The notes under the pieces: generated by a model
Database searches by the model: none
Told to the model about the DNA's origin: nothing
The model's input: the letters and a program-made list of their open reading frames with translations, nothing else
Assembly: GCA_963575745.1 (NCBI GenBank)
Contig: CAUYUJ010004603.1
Location: 331,157 to 395,156 of the forward strand
Direction of reading: 5' to 3'
Length of the DNA: 64,000 nt
Source of the DNA: Prorocentrum cordatum
Taxonomy: Eukaryota; Sar; Dinophyceae; Prorocentrales; Prorocentraceae
Part shown: positions 31,146-40,995 of the stretch, piece by piece
How positions within the stretch are numbered: the first letter of the stretch is position 1
Layout of the letters: each line of letters starts with the position of its first letter
Program-made: the position numbers and the translations under genes

Positions 31146-32822
31146 CTATTCCTCATTCCCTCTCCTCCCTCCTGCCCTCCCCGTGCCCCACCCCCCCTCT
31201 CCCCCCCTCCCCCTTTCAACCCCCCGCCGCGACCTTCCATCGCCAGCCGCGGGCCAGTCGCGGCCGTCGTCCGCGTTTTCGTCTGCCCATCTTGGTGGGC
31301 GCCACGCCCGTTGGGCGCGCTCGTCTTGCTCGTCCCTCTCGCGGTGCTGCTCTGGTGCCTGGCGCTCGGCTCCGCGCTGCTCGGGCGCCGCTGCTGCGGC
31401 GCCCTGGAGCGCAGCTGCCTGCTGTTTCTGGGCGCGCCTGTCCTTCTTCTCTTTGGCTCTCTCCTGCTTCCTCCCCTGCGAACGCGCGCTGGCCATGCGC
31501 ATTTGGAACAGGAGAGGGCAGCGGGCGCCGCCGTGCCAACGCCCCTCCACCTCCACGGTCTCCGGCGGGAACGTCTTCTGCAACGCGCGGAAGAGGGTCA
31601 CCTCGCGATTGCTAGAGAAGCGGCGGTCCCCTCTAGCCTCAGCCTCGGCGCGCCTCAGTTTCTCACGCTCCTTCTCTTGGATCTTGCGTTGGCATTCCTC
31701 TGACTGAGTCAGTAAATCCTGGAGGTGCTCGCGGGCGTCTTTTTTCGGGTAGTAGCGATCGTAAGGCATCCCAGGGCCTCCTTCCTGGCAGTGGTGCCTG
31801 TACGTCGGCTCCGATGATGGGCTGGTGGGGGCCCCCGCTGCTGCGGGGGCCTCTGCCTTGCTTCTGTTACGGTACCCGATCTCACCGATCACCGACTTGC
31901 GTGCGAAGAGCAACCCCGTCTCGTCCCTGTCGTGCACGGCGCTCAGCGGCCAGCACAGGGTGTACTCGCCAGGCCTGTTGAGAACGAAGATGCCGCAGCT
32001 GTCCAAGCACGGAGTGCCGTCCAATCCGCGCCAGAAGTACGCTGCTGCCGTCTCCAATCGCATGCCAAGACCCCGAAGACTCGGCAGCGTCTGTGTGAGC
32101 GCCATGTTGAAATCCCCACAAAGGATGTCAACGCTGTTGTCCTGCAAGATGGTCGCCAACCTCGGCCACCACGTCTTGTGAGCCTCGTTGAAGCCTCTGG
32201 AATTTTTCGCCGTGTCGCGGTGGAGGTGCACCGCGCACACCCGCACTTTCGAGCCGAAGTGGGCGTAGGTTTGATCGAAGTAGATCTCAACCACCATGAT
32301 CCTCGAGAACGCTTCCATCTTGCGCCCTCTTGCTGTTCTGTAGTGGCCGACGACACTCCTTTCCCAGTGGAGCAGCCGCATTGCGTAACACAGATTTGCG
32401 CGCGCAGCGATGCACAAGGACTTGTCCTCACGCCCGCGCAGGGTCAAGTATTCGTGCTCTGGTCGATTCTGGAGCTGTTGGCAATCGCCAACACTCGCAG
32501 CACGACTTCCTCTTGCTGTCGCCATCGCTGCTGCGGGGGCGACAAAAGGCCCCCCGCTGCTGCTGCTTTGGCCCTCCGCTGCTGACGCCCCCGCTGCTGC
32601 GGGGGCGTCCGCCTGCAGCGGCGGTGGTTTCCCTGGCCGCTGTAGGATTGCCTCCATCTGCTCCTCACATTCCGCAAAGCACGCCACGAGAGCAGGGCAA
32701 TGCCGCAGCTGCAACTCATGTCTCCGCCGCTGGTCCGCGTGGTTGGTCTCGCTCGGCATGGGGCCCCAGTTCCCGAACAGGACGGAAAGGTTGCCCACGT
32801 TGTCGTTCCGTGGCCTGTTCAC
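31146..32822 (-). CDS. EEP-like (endonuclease/exonuclease/phosphatase) protein
   Basis: 558 residues. Residues about 8-330 resemble the EEP nuclease fold: LSVLFGNWG (11-20), VRVCAVHLHRDTAK (193-206), VDILCGDFNMAL (231-242, the GDFN signature), with VHDRDETGLLFARK as a possible later strand. The C-terminal 200 residues are a Lys/Arg/Glu/Gln-rich, probably coiled-coil tail. A clear Glu (QE) and terminal SDH motif were not found, so catalytic activity is uncertain. Four hairpin copies are embedded (ADAPAAAGA, FVAPAAAM, EAPAAAGAP, GAAAAAPEQ). It shares its core with the protein at 47688-50414. Substrate and role unknown. Confidence 0.65.
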   Translation of the reverse strand: MNRPRNDNVGNLSVLFGNWGPMPSETNHADQRRRHELQLRHCPALVACFAECEEQMEAILQRPGKPPPLQADAPAAAGASAAEGQSSSSGGPFVAPAAAMATARGSRAASVGDCQQLQNRPEHEYLTLRGREDKSLCIAARANLCYAMRLLHWERSVVGHYRTARGRKMEAFSRIMVVEIYFDQTYAHFGSKVRVCAVHLHRDTAKNSRGFNEAHKTWWPRLATILQDNSVDILCGDFNMALTQTLPSLRGLGMRLETAAAYFWRGLDGTPCLDSCGIFVLNRPGEYTLCWPLSAVHDRDETGLLFARKSVIGEIGYRNRSKAEAPAAAGAPTSPSSEPTYRHHCQEGGPGMPYDRYYPKKDAREHLQDLLTQSEECQRKIQEKEREKLRRAEAEARGDRRFSSNREVTLFRALQKTFPPETVEVEGRWHGGARCPLLFQMRMASARSQGRKQERAKEKKDRRAQKQQAAALQGAAAAAPEQRGAERQAPEQHRERDEQDERAQRAWRPPRWADENADDGRDWPAAGDGRSRRGVERGRGGEGGWGTGRAGGRRGNEE

Positions 32823-32909
32823 GTCAGCCGCTCTTCTTTCGCAGAAGAATTTTGGCGGGACGGTGTCGCGAAGAACGCATTCGCGCCGCTCGACGTCGTT
32901 GGGCGGCCT

Positions 32910-33221
32910 TCAGCCCCTAAATTCCTGAGGCTCTTCGTCATCGCTCGGATCCACCACGGAGTCGCCTGGGCGGGTGCGTATCGTAGAAACTTCTGATCGC
33001 GCCGCCGCTGCTGAGCTTGAGACGCCAGGCGGCGCAGCCCCCGCTGCTGCGGGGGCGCCCTCTGGCACAAGGGCCCAAGGGCCCTTCCAGGGTTCTGCCT
33101 GACCACCTACAGGTCGCCAAACCTTCCCAGATTTCGCTGTGAACACTGCCGTCAGTCGGCCCCGAGGCCCCGCTGCTGCGGGGCCCAATGGGCTGCTGCT
33201 GCTGCTGGTGGCCGCGGCCAT
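32910..33221 (-). CDS. Small Ala/Ser/Pro-rich ORF
   Basis: 103 residues with FTAKSGKVWRPVGGQAEPWK in the middle and an acidic end (PSDDEEPQEFRG). Two hairpin copies are read as PAAAG. It ends 87 bp before the start of the EEP-like gene and may be a separate exon of a shared transcript. No family recognised. Confidence 0.35.
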   Translation of the reverse strand: MAAATSSSSSPLGPAAAGPRGRLTAVFTAKSGKVWRPVGGQAEPWKGPWALVPEGAPAAAGAAPPGVSSSAAAARSEVSTIRTRPGDSVVDPSDDEEPQEFRG

Positions 33222-33354
33222 CGCTCCCTGCCCCCGCGTTGCTGGGGGGGCGGCCGTCAGAGCCGAACTCCTGGGGCCGAAACGGCGGTGGAAGGAGGGG
33301 GACGGGGCGAAGAGGAGGAAGACGGGGCGGATAGGGAAGGAAAGGGCGGGCAGA

Positions 33355-33426
33355 GAGAGAGGGAGAGAGAGAGAGAGGGGGAGACAGGGAGATAGTGAGA
33401 GAGGGGGAGAGAGAGAGAGAGAGGGA

Positions 33427-33510
<84 letters not shown>

Positions 33511-33531
33511 CAGGGAGATAGTGAGAGAGGG

Positions 33532-33564
<33 letters not shown>

Positions 33565-33635
33565 CGGACGACGATAACGAGAGAGAGGGAGAGAGAGAAA
33601 GAGAGGGATAGAGAGAGGAATGATATAATGACCAG
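33355..33635 (+). repeat. GA dinucleotide array
   Basis: About 270 bp of GA repeats with GGGAGA and TATATA interruptions. ORFs are Arg-Glu or Ser-Leu repeats, not genes. Confidence 0.97.
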
Positions 33636-33893
33636 GAGAGATCAGGGAAAAGGAGGGGGGAGAGCAGGAGGAGGGGCGGAGTGATCGACACCCGCGTGGT
33701 TTTCTCCCCCTGCCTGCTCTCCCCCTCCTCTCACCTCCTCCCCCGTCCCCCCTCCTCCCTGTTTCTTCTGCGCAGGGCCTGCGCTACGTCCGCGCGCGCA
33801 CGCGGCACCTCAGTCGCAGGCAGGTGGAAGAGCAGTGGCTGCTGCCCGAACTCACGCCCCGCGCCTCGCCGCTGCTGCGGCGGGCCGCGCCTC

Positions 33894-34229
33894 TCAGAGG
33901 CCCCCAGCTGCAGGGAGCGCAAGCGCCAGGGATCCAGACAGACGGCGTCGCGTCTCACTGTGCATAAACATGCTGAAAGCTCTCGGGTTGCCTCCCAAGT
34001 ACTCGTCTATGACGTTCTGCAACCACGTGGCAAACGTCTCCGGCCACTTTCCACCGAAGTCCTCCATGCCAGCGGCGTCCCATTCCCGCCGAAACCACTC
34101 AAAATCTGACAGCTGAGCTGCAGAAAGCCCAGAACCCAGACCCGCCAGGCGATTCAGCGCGTCGCACCTCGACGTTCGACCCGCCGCGCCTCCGCACAAG
34201 GGGGGATGTGGATTGGTGTTGGTGGACAA
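33894..34229 (-). CDS. Unknown small protein
   Basis: 111 residues. LSDFEWFRREWDAAGMEDF, GGKWPETFATWLQNVIDEYL and NPRAFSMFMHSETRRRLSG have balanced, protein-like composition. It lies 27 bp beyond the end of the OTU-DDE gene on the same strand, so it may be a later exon or the next gene in the cluster. The hairpin at about 33868 lies just past its stop. Family not recognised. Confidence 0.45.
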   Translation of the reverse strand: MSTNTNPHPPLCGGAAGRTSRCDALNRLAGLGSGLSAAQLSDFEWFRREWDAAGMEDFGGKWPETFATWLQNVIDEYLGGNPRAFSMFMHSETRRRLSGSLALALPAAGGL

Positions 34230-34256
34230 CTATAATAAAAATTTATCTTTTTGATA

Positions 34257-34912
34257 TTAGGACTGGTAGAGATGGCGATGCGATAATATAAGGGAGGCCC
34301 CACCGCCCAGCTCGGATAACCCGACATGCTTCATCCTGTTTTTGATATCTATGGCTGCCTCTGCGTCTAAGAGTTTGGCTTGCTGTGTCCTCAGCAGCTT
34401 GCGCGCTTTCTTTACGTCGTCCCCCAGGCGGGTTAGCTCTTCTCTGCGCCGCGCCTCGACATCCCGCTGTCGTTTCTCGTTTCTGAGCGTCGCCTCGCGG
34501 GCGTCCTCGTATGCTGCGAGGGCTCGCTGAACCCCAGGAACTTCCTTCGACACTTCACGCACTCGCCTCCGTTCTTTCCGTAATTGCGTCTCCATGAACG
34601 TGGCCCCCGCGATGTCGCCCCAGCTGCGCAACTCCTCAGCGATCGACGAATGCGTTCTCAACAATTCAGACGTCTGCTCCGCAGTTTCCATACGAGACGT
34701 CGACAGGCCAGGCGGTGCCTCCAGCGCGCTCTCCCCCGCCGCTGCTGCGGTGAGACTTTGATTGGCCCATTCGTAGTCAAACTCGCCAGCGGCGCACCAC
34801 CCGTCGTCGTCCTCGCTCCCATCATCTTCATCTCCTTCGAGGGCGTCGACGGAATTGCCACCCTCAGTGCCCCCGCTGCTGCGGAGACCCTCGGCTGCGT
34901 CTTCCGCCCCCT
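34257..34912 (-). CDS. Out-of-frame coiled-coil tail of the OTU-DDE gene
   Basis: In the frame offset by one base from the DDE exon, the reading AEDAAEGLRSSGG, DALEGDEDDGSEDDDGW, ETQLRKERRRVREVSKE and RRREELTRLGDDVKKARKLL is strongly protein-like and helical, while the DDE frame becomes Arg/Trp-rich and ends at 34658. A missing base in the GGGGG (minus strand) run just before it would explain the break. It may be a consensus error or a true frameshift. Confidence 0.6.
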
Positions 34913-37900
34913 CCATGCATGCCAAATCTTGTCGCCCTCGTCCAGAGCCGCGTCGTCTCCAAGGTTTGCGAACACGTCGTCGCAGTGGCCGCGTCGAGGG
35001 TGCGGGAGGACCAATCGCATGATGTCTTTGTAAGTCCATCTCAAGCGCCCCGCCTGCACCTCTTCTTCGACCTCCGCTACTGCGGCGGCGACCTTCTCAC
35101 GCATCCCCAGCTTTCTCCAGAAAAGGCCTGCCTCCTTGCATATGCGCGCGTCCAAGTCCGCATCCCACAGATTTGCCTTGAAACCAGTTTCCCAGCACCC
35201 GTCTGCCGCAGCCAAGTGAAGACTCATTTGGGACATCACTTCCACCATCAAGTCAATGCATTCTAACTTGTCCAGCTGCGGGACGCACTGGCCCAGCCTC
35301 ATGGCTCTCAGCAGCGCGGCTCCTTCTCCCTTCATGTAATCGCGCTTGGCGTGTTGATTCAGATGTGTGCCCACAGTTTGGAGGATTGGGGTTACGCCGC
35401 CCCCGTGCGGGATGAACACGTACCCTCGAGACCAACATAGCTTACTCACAAGCGGGGACAAGTGAGGGCCATGATCATCCGCCATCATAACTCTCCACTC
35501 CCGCTGCTGCGGAGGCTCTGGCAGATGAGGGAGGTGGCGGTCCAGGTACGCGAGCACGCACGGTGTCCGGTAAGACCCCTTGGTGCTGGTGGTCGCCGAC
35601 ACCCATCTGCCGAACCCTCGGCGCCGAAGGTGTTCGAGCAGGCGCGGCCTCAACTTCTCTCCTCCACCCTCCGCCTTGAACACGCACTCCATCGGTGGGG
35701 GGCCTTCTCTCCGCAACCGATCCTTGTCGCTCATTGTCATGAAATTGGCCGTCCACCGCTCCCGCACCGCGCCGTGGCACTCCACCAGTGGCACTTCGAC
35801 CCCCGCTACTGCGAGGGTCCTCACGCCAGCTGATCCTGTTTCATTGTGGTGGAAAGGCGACTGGTCGAAGTTCTCCATCACGGGATCCTGCTCGTTGAGT
35901 AGCACGCACGCGGCGCGTACCCTAAACACGTTCAGCCAGCCTCGCTCGAGGCGCTCTTCCAAGACGGGCAGCGGGCACTTGTACTTCCTGTTCGGGCACC
36001 GCATGCTGAGGCCGTATTCCTTGCGCCAGGAGGCCCACCAGCGCGACCTCAACTCCACGGCGGCGGGTCGCTGCCCGATCCGCAGCTGCTGCATGACGTA
36101 CTCGCTCATGAGCTCCAACGCTTTGGTCTGGAGCATGCTTTGCGTGAACCTTGCTATCTTCGCTGGCTCTCTTTGGGTACTTCGCATTCCACTTTTGATC
36201 ATCTTCCAATCCACACTGTGCCGAATGGAACTCCACCATTCAAACAGAGCTTGCCGCAACCAAGGGCATTTTCGAGCTGGGCCCTGTCCCTGTTGTGGTA
36301 TCCTTTTCCGCCCTTTCCACTTCAGGAGGCGCCCCTGCCCGTGCTGCTTCTCGTGCCCCCGCGGCTGCCGAACAGCCTCCGCTACTGCGGAGGCGCATTT
36401 CGACGACAGAAAAGCCTTGTGCCAGCGCCGCACAACGTGCGTGAGCTTCCTGAGAGGGAGACGGGACATGGAACCCCAGTCCCACGCATCCATGAATGAA
36501 CGCGCCCCTCCATACGGAAAGCGGTCTCCAGGCGTCCAGCCTAAAGAGCGCATGTGCTCGTCGAAAGCACCCGCTATCTCCATCCTCGAGCACAGGATCG
36601 ACGGGACCACCACGCGCTTCTTGTTCTGGGCGGGGGCTTTGCGCTCGCAGCCGCGGTTCCTGCACCTCAAGAGCTGCTCCTCCCGCTCTGCGGGCATCAA
36701 CTCCCGAGCGACGTCCAGGGCGCACGCAGCGTCTGTCAGTCCAGTCCACCATTGGATGGCTTGCACGAGCTCCTGACAGACAGCCTCGGCGTCGACTTCC
36801 ACCACGGCCAAGTCCTCAGGTGGCGCCGCCGCTGCTGCGGCGGCAACGCCCTGTGCTCTCGGAGGGGCGGCGTGGCCAGGCTGCGGGACAAGTTCTTCGT
36901 CGTCTAAGGCGCTCTGCAGGCGACGAAGCTCCAGGACGTCATCCTGCGTGACTTCTTGTGTCAGGACCATCGCGTCGAGGAACCACGCCAGCCGCACCCT
37001 TTGCACGATGTAGTCCGCGATGTCCTGGCGGGCGGGCATGGAGGAGGGGCAAGGGGACTCGGTGGGGAGGGCACGAGGGGAGAGAAGGGCGGGATGGGAG
37101 AGGCATGAAGGCAGAATGGGGAGACAAGGAGGGGAAGAGCACGTGGGGGCAGCAGAGATGGAAGCGAAGGATCAGGGTGGTCGGAGAGAGCAACTGTCCT
37201 GGCGGAGCTCCCTGCGAGACTCTCGCGTGGAAACCTCCTGGGTCACCTGCAACATGCAATCCAAACCGCAGTCCCCGTCTGCGACTGTGGACACGACGAA
37301 CACACCGAGAGCCGAATAGAAACCGTCCACCGTCGAAGCATCTCCCGTGAAATCCACAAAGTCGGTGGAGACGCCTGCGATAAAATGATTGCATCGAAAC
37401 AAAGGATACTCCTCCGACACGGGGGCCCAGTCCGGTGGCCCCGAGTCTCGGGGGACGGCGCAACACGCGATCGCGTCCACCGCAAGCTCGCGGGTTAACT
37501 GCTCTAGTTTCCACGGCGGCAAGACAGCTTTGCAAAGGTCGACTCTGTTGCGTCCTTCCCACACGTAGACGCGCACCTTCCGCAACAGCGCAAAGATTAC
37601 GAAAGCAGAATATCCTATCCACTCTCGGCCTCCCCCCGGCCTTCCGCGAATACTGCGCGACAACTTCATCAATTTCTCGAAGCACCTCTGGCCTTGTTCT
37701 GAAAGTGCCCCTGCTGGCGCCCCCGCTGCTGCGGGGGCGCCTGCAGGGGCAACCGCAGCGCCTGCTGTCGCGGCTGTCTGTTCACAGGCGGTAGCTGCAG
37801 CAACTTCCGCCCCTGGAAGCACGGGTTCCGCTACGTCGCGAACAGCAAGCGGGGCGGGTTGGGGGAAAGCGACAGGGGCAACCTCCTTTGCTGAGAGAGC

Positions 37901-38683
37901 TGCTGTTGCCGCGGAGTCCTTCAAGGCAGACTCCACTGCGGAAGCGGCCTCGGCGATTGCGTCGGCGCCATGCGCGCCAGCAGGACCCACGGACGCCTCC
38001 GCTGTGGCGGGCTCTGCAGAAGGGCACGCGCACGGCGCCGCCGCCACTTCAGGAGGAGGCACGCGCGCTTCCGCTGACGCGCCCGCTGCTGCGGGGCCGT
38101 CAGAAGAGCCCACATACGGCTCCGCTGCCACTTCAGCAGGGGCCACGCACGCCTCCGCTGACGGCCCCGCTGCTGCGGGGCCTTCAGCAGGGCCCACCGA
38201 CGGCTCCGCTGCCGCTTCAGCAGGGGCCTCGCACGCCTCGGCCGGCGCCACCGCTGCTGCGGGGGCTCCCGCTCCTGCGGGCCACCCGCCCGCGCATTGC
38301 GCTAAATGCCAGGGCGCTTGCAAGTCTGACCACTTATTGTAGTCCACGGAACCGTCCGCCAGACGATGGTCGCTGGGACACGGCCACTGCGAGCAGAAAT
38401 GAATCTTCTTACACATGCGCCTGCCAGAGTCATAATGGCAAGCCGCGCCGCTGCTGCGGCGCATAACGTACCCGAATCCGAATATTGTCCCCTTTAGTTT
38501 CCGTGGGTTCATGAGCACGAAGTCGGGGTCTTTCTTTTTGTCTTCTTGGTACCAAAACTCCACAAAATCGTTGGCCTCGCGGTCGTGCCCGACTCGCAGA
38601 GGCGCGTTTGCAGGGCGAGCGTCTCCTGGGTCTGGAGGCGGAGCGGCTGCGGCTGCCATGATGCCGAAGCCATGCGCGCGCAC
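34257..38683 (-). CDS. OTU-like / DDE transposase-like fusion, two exons, frameshifted 3' end
   Basis: Exon 1 (38683-37199, 495 codons) has a Cys/His-rich N-terminus (CHYDSGRRMCKKIHFCSQWPC), an Ala/Pro-rich tandem repeat, and the OTU-protease-like block VADGDCGLDCM at its end. A 174-bp intron follows, and exon 2 (from 37024) joins in phase 0 as RRELRQ-DIADYIVQRV. In exon 2, counting from the in-frame Met at 37039, NFDQSPFHHNE (Asp392), MADDHGPH (Asp521-522) and ILQTVGTHLNQHAKRDY resemble DDE blocks of pogo/Tc1-type transposases; the third Asp position appears to be Gly557. The frame then breaks at a C5 run (34907-34911). Adding one base restores an acidic and coiled-coil tail to 34257. A His for the OTU triad was not identified. 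Nearby duplicated 5' ends show this gene has been copied. Confidence 0.68.
37025..37198 (-). other. Intron with GA donor, flanked by CGCCAGGACA direct repeats
   Basis: On the minus strand the exon ends ...CTCCGCCAG, the intron begins GACAGTTGC and ends CCGCCCGCCAG, and the next exon begins GACATCGC. Removing 174 bp joins two open frames at a codon boundary. CGCCAGGACA occurs at both junctions, so splicing could occur anywhere inside the repeat. Non-GT donors with AG acceptors are known from dinoflagellates. Confidence 0.8.
38060..38270 (-). repeat. ~85-bp coding tandem repeat, one hairpin per unit
   Basis: Inside exon 1 of the OTU-DDE gene, units such as EGPAAAGPSAEACVAPAEVA follow each other with hairpins centred near 38085, 38167 and 38248. 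The repeat period keeps the reading frame. Confidence 0.75.
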
Positions 38684-39146
38684 ACGCGGCCGCCCTCAGG
38701 TCTCGAGCCCAGCGCTGCAGGGCAAGCAAACGGCCGCATCCCCCCACAAGGAGGATGTACAAGGGGGCGGGAGGAACGAGGAACAAGGGAGATATGCGGG
38801 GACCAGCGGACACACGCCTGAAAAAAACACGACCGTCGGCATGCTTCGCGAGGGTTGCTGCCGTGAGATGGGCTGGTGAGGAGGGGCCCGAACGACTCAC
38901 ACCAGGACGAGCGGCCCGAACGACGCGCAGAAAACTCAGAAGCTTGCGCACACGAACGAACGCCCCGAACGACTCCGAGAACACTCCCCAGAAAACAAGG
39001 CCAGAATGTAGGAAGTCGTCGACATCGTCGTCGAGGGAAGGCGAACGCGGCACGGGGAATGATGATAGTCTCCTCTTCCACCGTGAAGCAAGAGCCCCCC
39101 CCAAAAAAAAAGCGGGCCGCTCGGGCGTTTGTACTAGACGCCAAAA

Positions 39147-39300
39147 GTGCAACATCCCTGCAGGCCGCCTCTGCAGGAATTGAGGCGCAGCCCCTCCCGC
39201 AGCCGCGCTGCGGATGCGCCGGCGGGCGCGGGGGAGCGGCGGTGGCGCCAGCGCGCAGCTGGTAGCTGTCCCCTCCTCCCCCCCCAACATGGCGATGATG
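39147..39300. other. Spacer upstream of OTU-DDE gene, no gene
   Basis: 38750-39540 holds no supported gene apart from the neighbouring pseudogene. It includes an ATAC/TATA-rich stretch near 39395-39490. Confidence 0.4.
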
Positions 39301-39546
39301 AGAATGATGAGCATCCTACGATGATGAGGCCCTATGTCCTGTCCCAGAGTCTCGGGCCCCGCCCTGGGCCGCGGGCCACGCCCCTGCGACCGAGTTATAT
39401 ATACATACATATATATAAATACACACATATACGTATGTACATACATATACGTCGACACACCATACATACACAATATATACATATATGCATCATGCAATCA
39501 GTCAGCGGAGGCCCGACGCCGCCCAAGACGACCGCACGGAGCGAGA

Positions 39547-40084
39547 GGCAGAGCGTGCCTCGAGACAATATTTTCTGTTTCTCAAGGGTTTTCTCTGGTT
39601 GGCGACGCGCCGCCACCTGCTTCGCTTTCGATGCGCCCTTCACGGTTCCGAGGAGATCCGCCATGGGATCCCGACCTTTTTCTCCCGCTGCTGCGGGAGA
39701 TCCTGCTGCAACCCCCGCTGCTGCGGAAGCGTTTTTCACAGGAGTCGACGCTTCATCCACGTTGTCTCCTTCTCCGACGCGAAGCTTCCCAAGCACTTGC
39801 TCTAACATTGTCGTTTCGTTCAAGGCGCCCTTCGCGGCGCTGAGGCCACGGACCACCTTGAGCATGCACAGGCGGTGCTTTCCGACGGGCACGAAGGCTT
39901 CTAGGCTTTCCTCGCCGCCAAAGGGAACATCGCGCTCCTCAAATTCCAGAGCAAATCCCGATGCTCCCTCGTGACTTCGGCACAGTCCGCCCGTCGCGCA
40001 GAGCACCCCCATGCTCGCGTCATCTTGGCGCGCTGCTTTCCCGATAACGACATCCCGCCATGTTTCCGATGCCATGCGTTTCAT
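39547..40084 (-). pseudogene. Truncated copy of the 318-residue gene at 40996-41952
   Basis: Starts MKRMASETWRDVVIGKAARQ, parallel to MKRKAEDAWREVAVGKAARQ in the intact gene. It continues colinearly (MGVLCATGGLCR, EAFVPVGKHRL, GRDPMADLLGTVK) until SRGTLC, where similarity stops at about 39550 and unrelated repeat-rich sequence follows. About 45% of the parent is missing. The three internal hairpins are at matching positions, but one here has lost pairing in the outer arm (CCCCCGC against GCGGAAG). Confidence 0.8.
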
Positions 40085-40249
40085 GCCGCCGCGCGCAAGC
40101 CCTCGCTGCTGCGAAGGCGCCCGCGTTCTAGGTGTCAACTCCCCTCGCTGGTGATCCGCCTGAAAACGGCTATGGAAAGCGGACTCCTCGTCTCGAACAA
40201 ATCCTCCTACTTCTCATCGGACTCCAAAACCTAACCACTTCTTGTGGTC

Positions 40250-40625
40250 GCTTCTCCACGGCCACTGCGAGCATAAATTAATATTCTTCCATGTGCGTTT
40301 GCCATATTCATAATGGCAAGCCGCGCCGCTGCTGCGGCGCATAACGTAATTACCCGAATCCGAATATTGGTCTCTGTAGTTTCCGTGGATTCATGAGCAC
40401 TCTGTCGGGGTCTTTAGTTTTGTCGTGTTGCTATAAAAACTCCACATTCGTCGACCTCGCGGTCGAGCCCGACCCGCAGAGGCGCGTTTGCAGGGCGAGC
40501 GTCGCCTGGGTCTGGGGGCGGAGCGGCTGCGGCGGCCACGATGCGGAAGCCATGCGCGCGCACACGCGGCCGCCCTCTTGTCTCGAGCCCAGCGCCGCAG
40601 GGCAAGCAAACGGCCGCATCCTCGC
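40250..40625 (-). pseudogene. Truncated 5' copy of the OTU-DDE gene
   Basis: Nucleotide match to 38375-38745, including the RAHGF-IMAAAAAPPPDPGD type start and the hairpin GCGCCGCTGCTGCGGCGC at 40326. A small insertion and stops disrupt the frame. The rest of the parent gene is absent; the truncated gene copy at 39547-40084 follows instead. Confidence 0.8.
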
Positions 40626-40681
40626 AATGATCCTCCTGTCGGTGCTGCTAGTGTGATGTTGCTGCTGCTGTTGCTCCTCCT

Positions 40682-40717
<36 letters not shown>

Positions 40718-40874
40718 CCATCCTACTGGTCCCAAACCCCTCCGCCCCGTCCTCGCCAGATTCCGCGAGTTCCTTTTTGTCCTCTAGCGCGCGAGCGCTG
40801 GAGAGCCGCAGGCTCGCGATCCCCCGCGCGTGCCCTAACCCCTGTCCAGTCGACAGGAACCCGCAGGCATCCAC

Positions 40875-40975
40875 CTCAGCGGTCAGCGCGCCGCTGGCGC
40901 GGTGCATACACCGAGTCTGTTTGCACAAAAAAAGCCGCTGTAGCGGTCAGCGCGCCGCTGCTGCGGCGCGCGCCA
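40875..40975. repeat. Intergenic short duplication carrying a hairpin
   Basis: AGCGGTCAGCGCGCCGCTG occurs at about 40877 and again at about 40941. Only the second copy contains the full CGCTGCTGCGG hairpin, extended to GCGCGCCGC/GCGGCGCGC. Shows the hairpin is not restricted to coding DNA. Confidence 0.65.
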
Positions 40976-40995
40976 GCGAGCGGATAACGAGGGCA

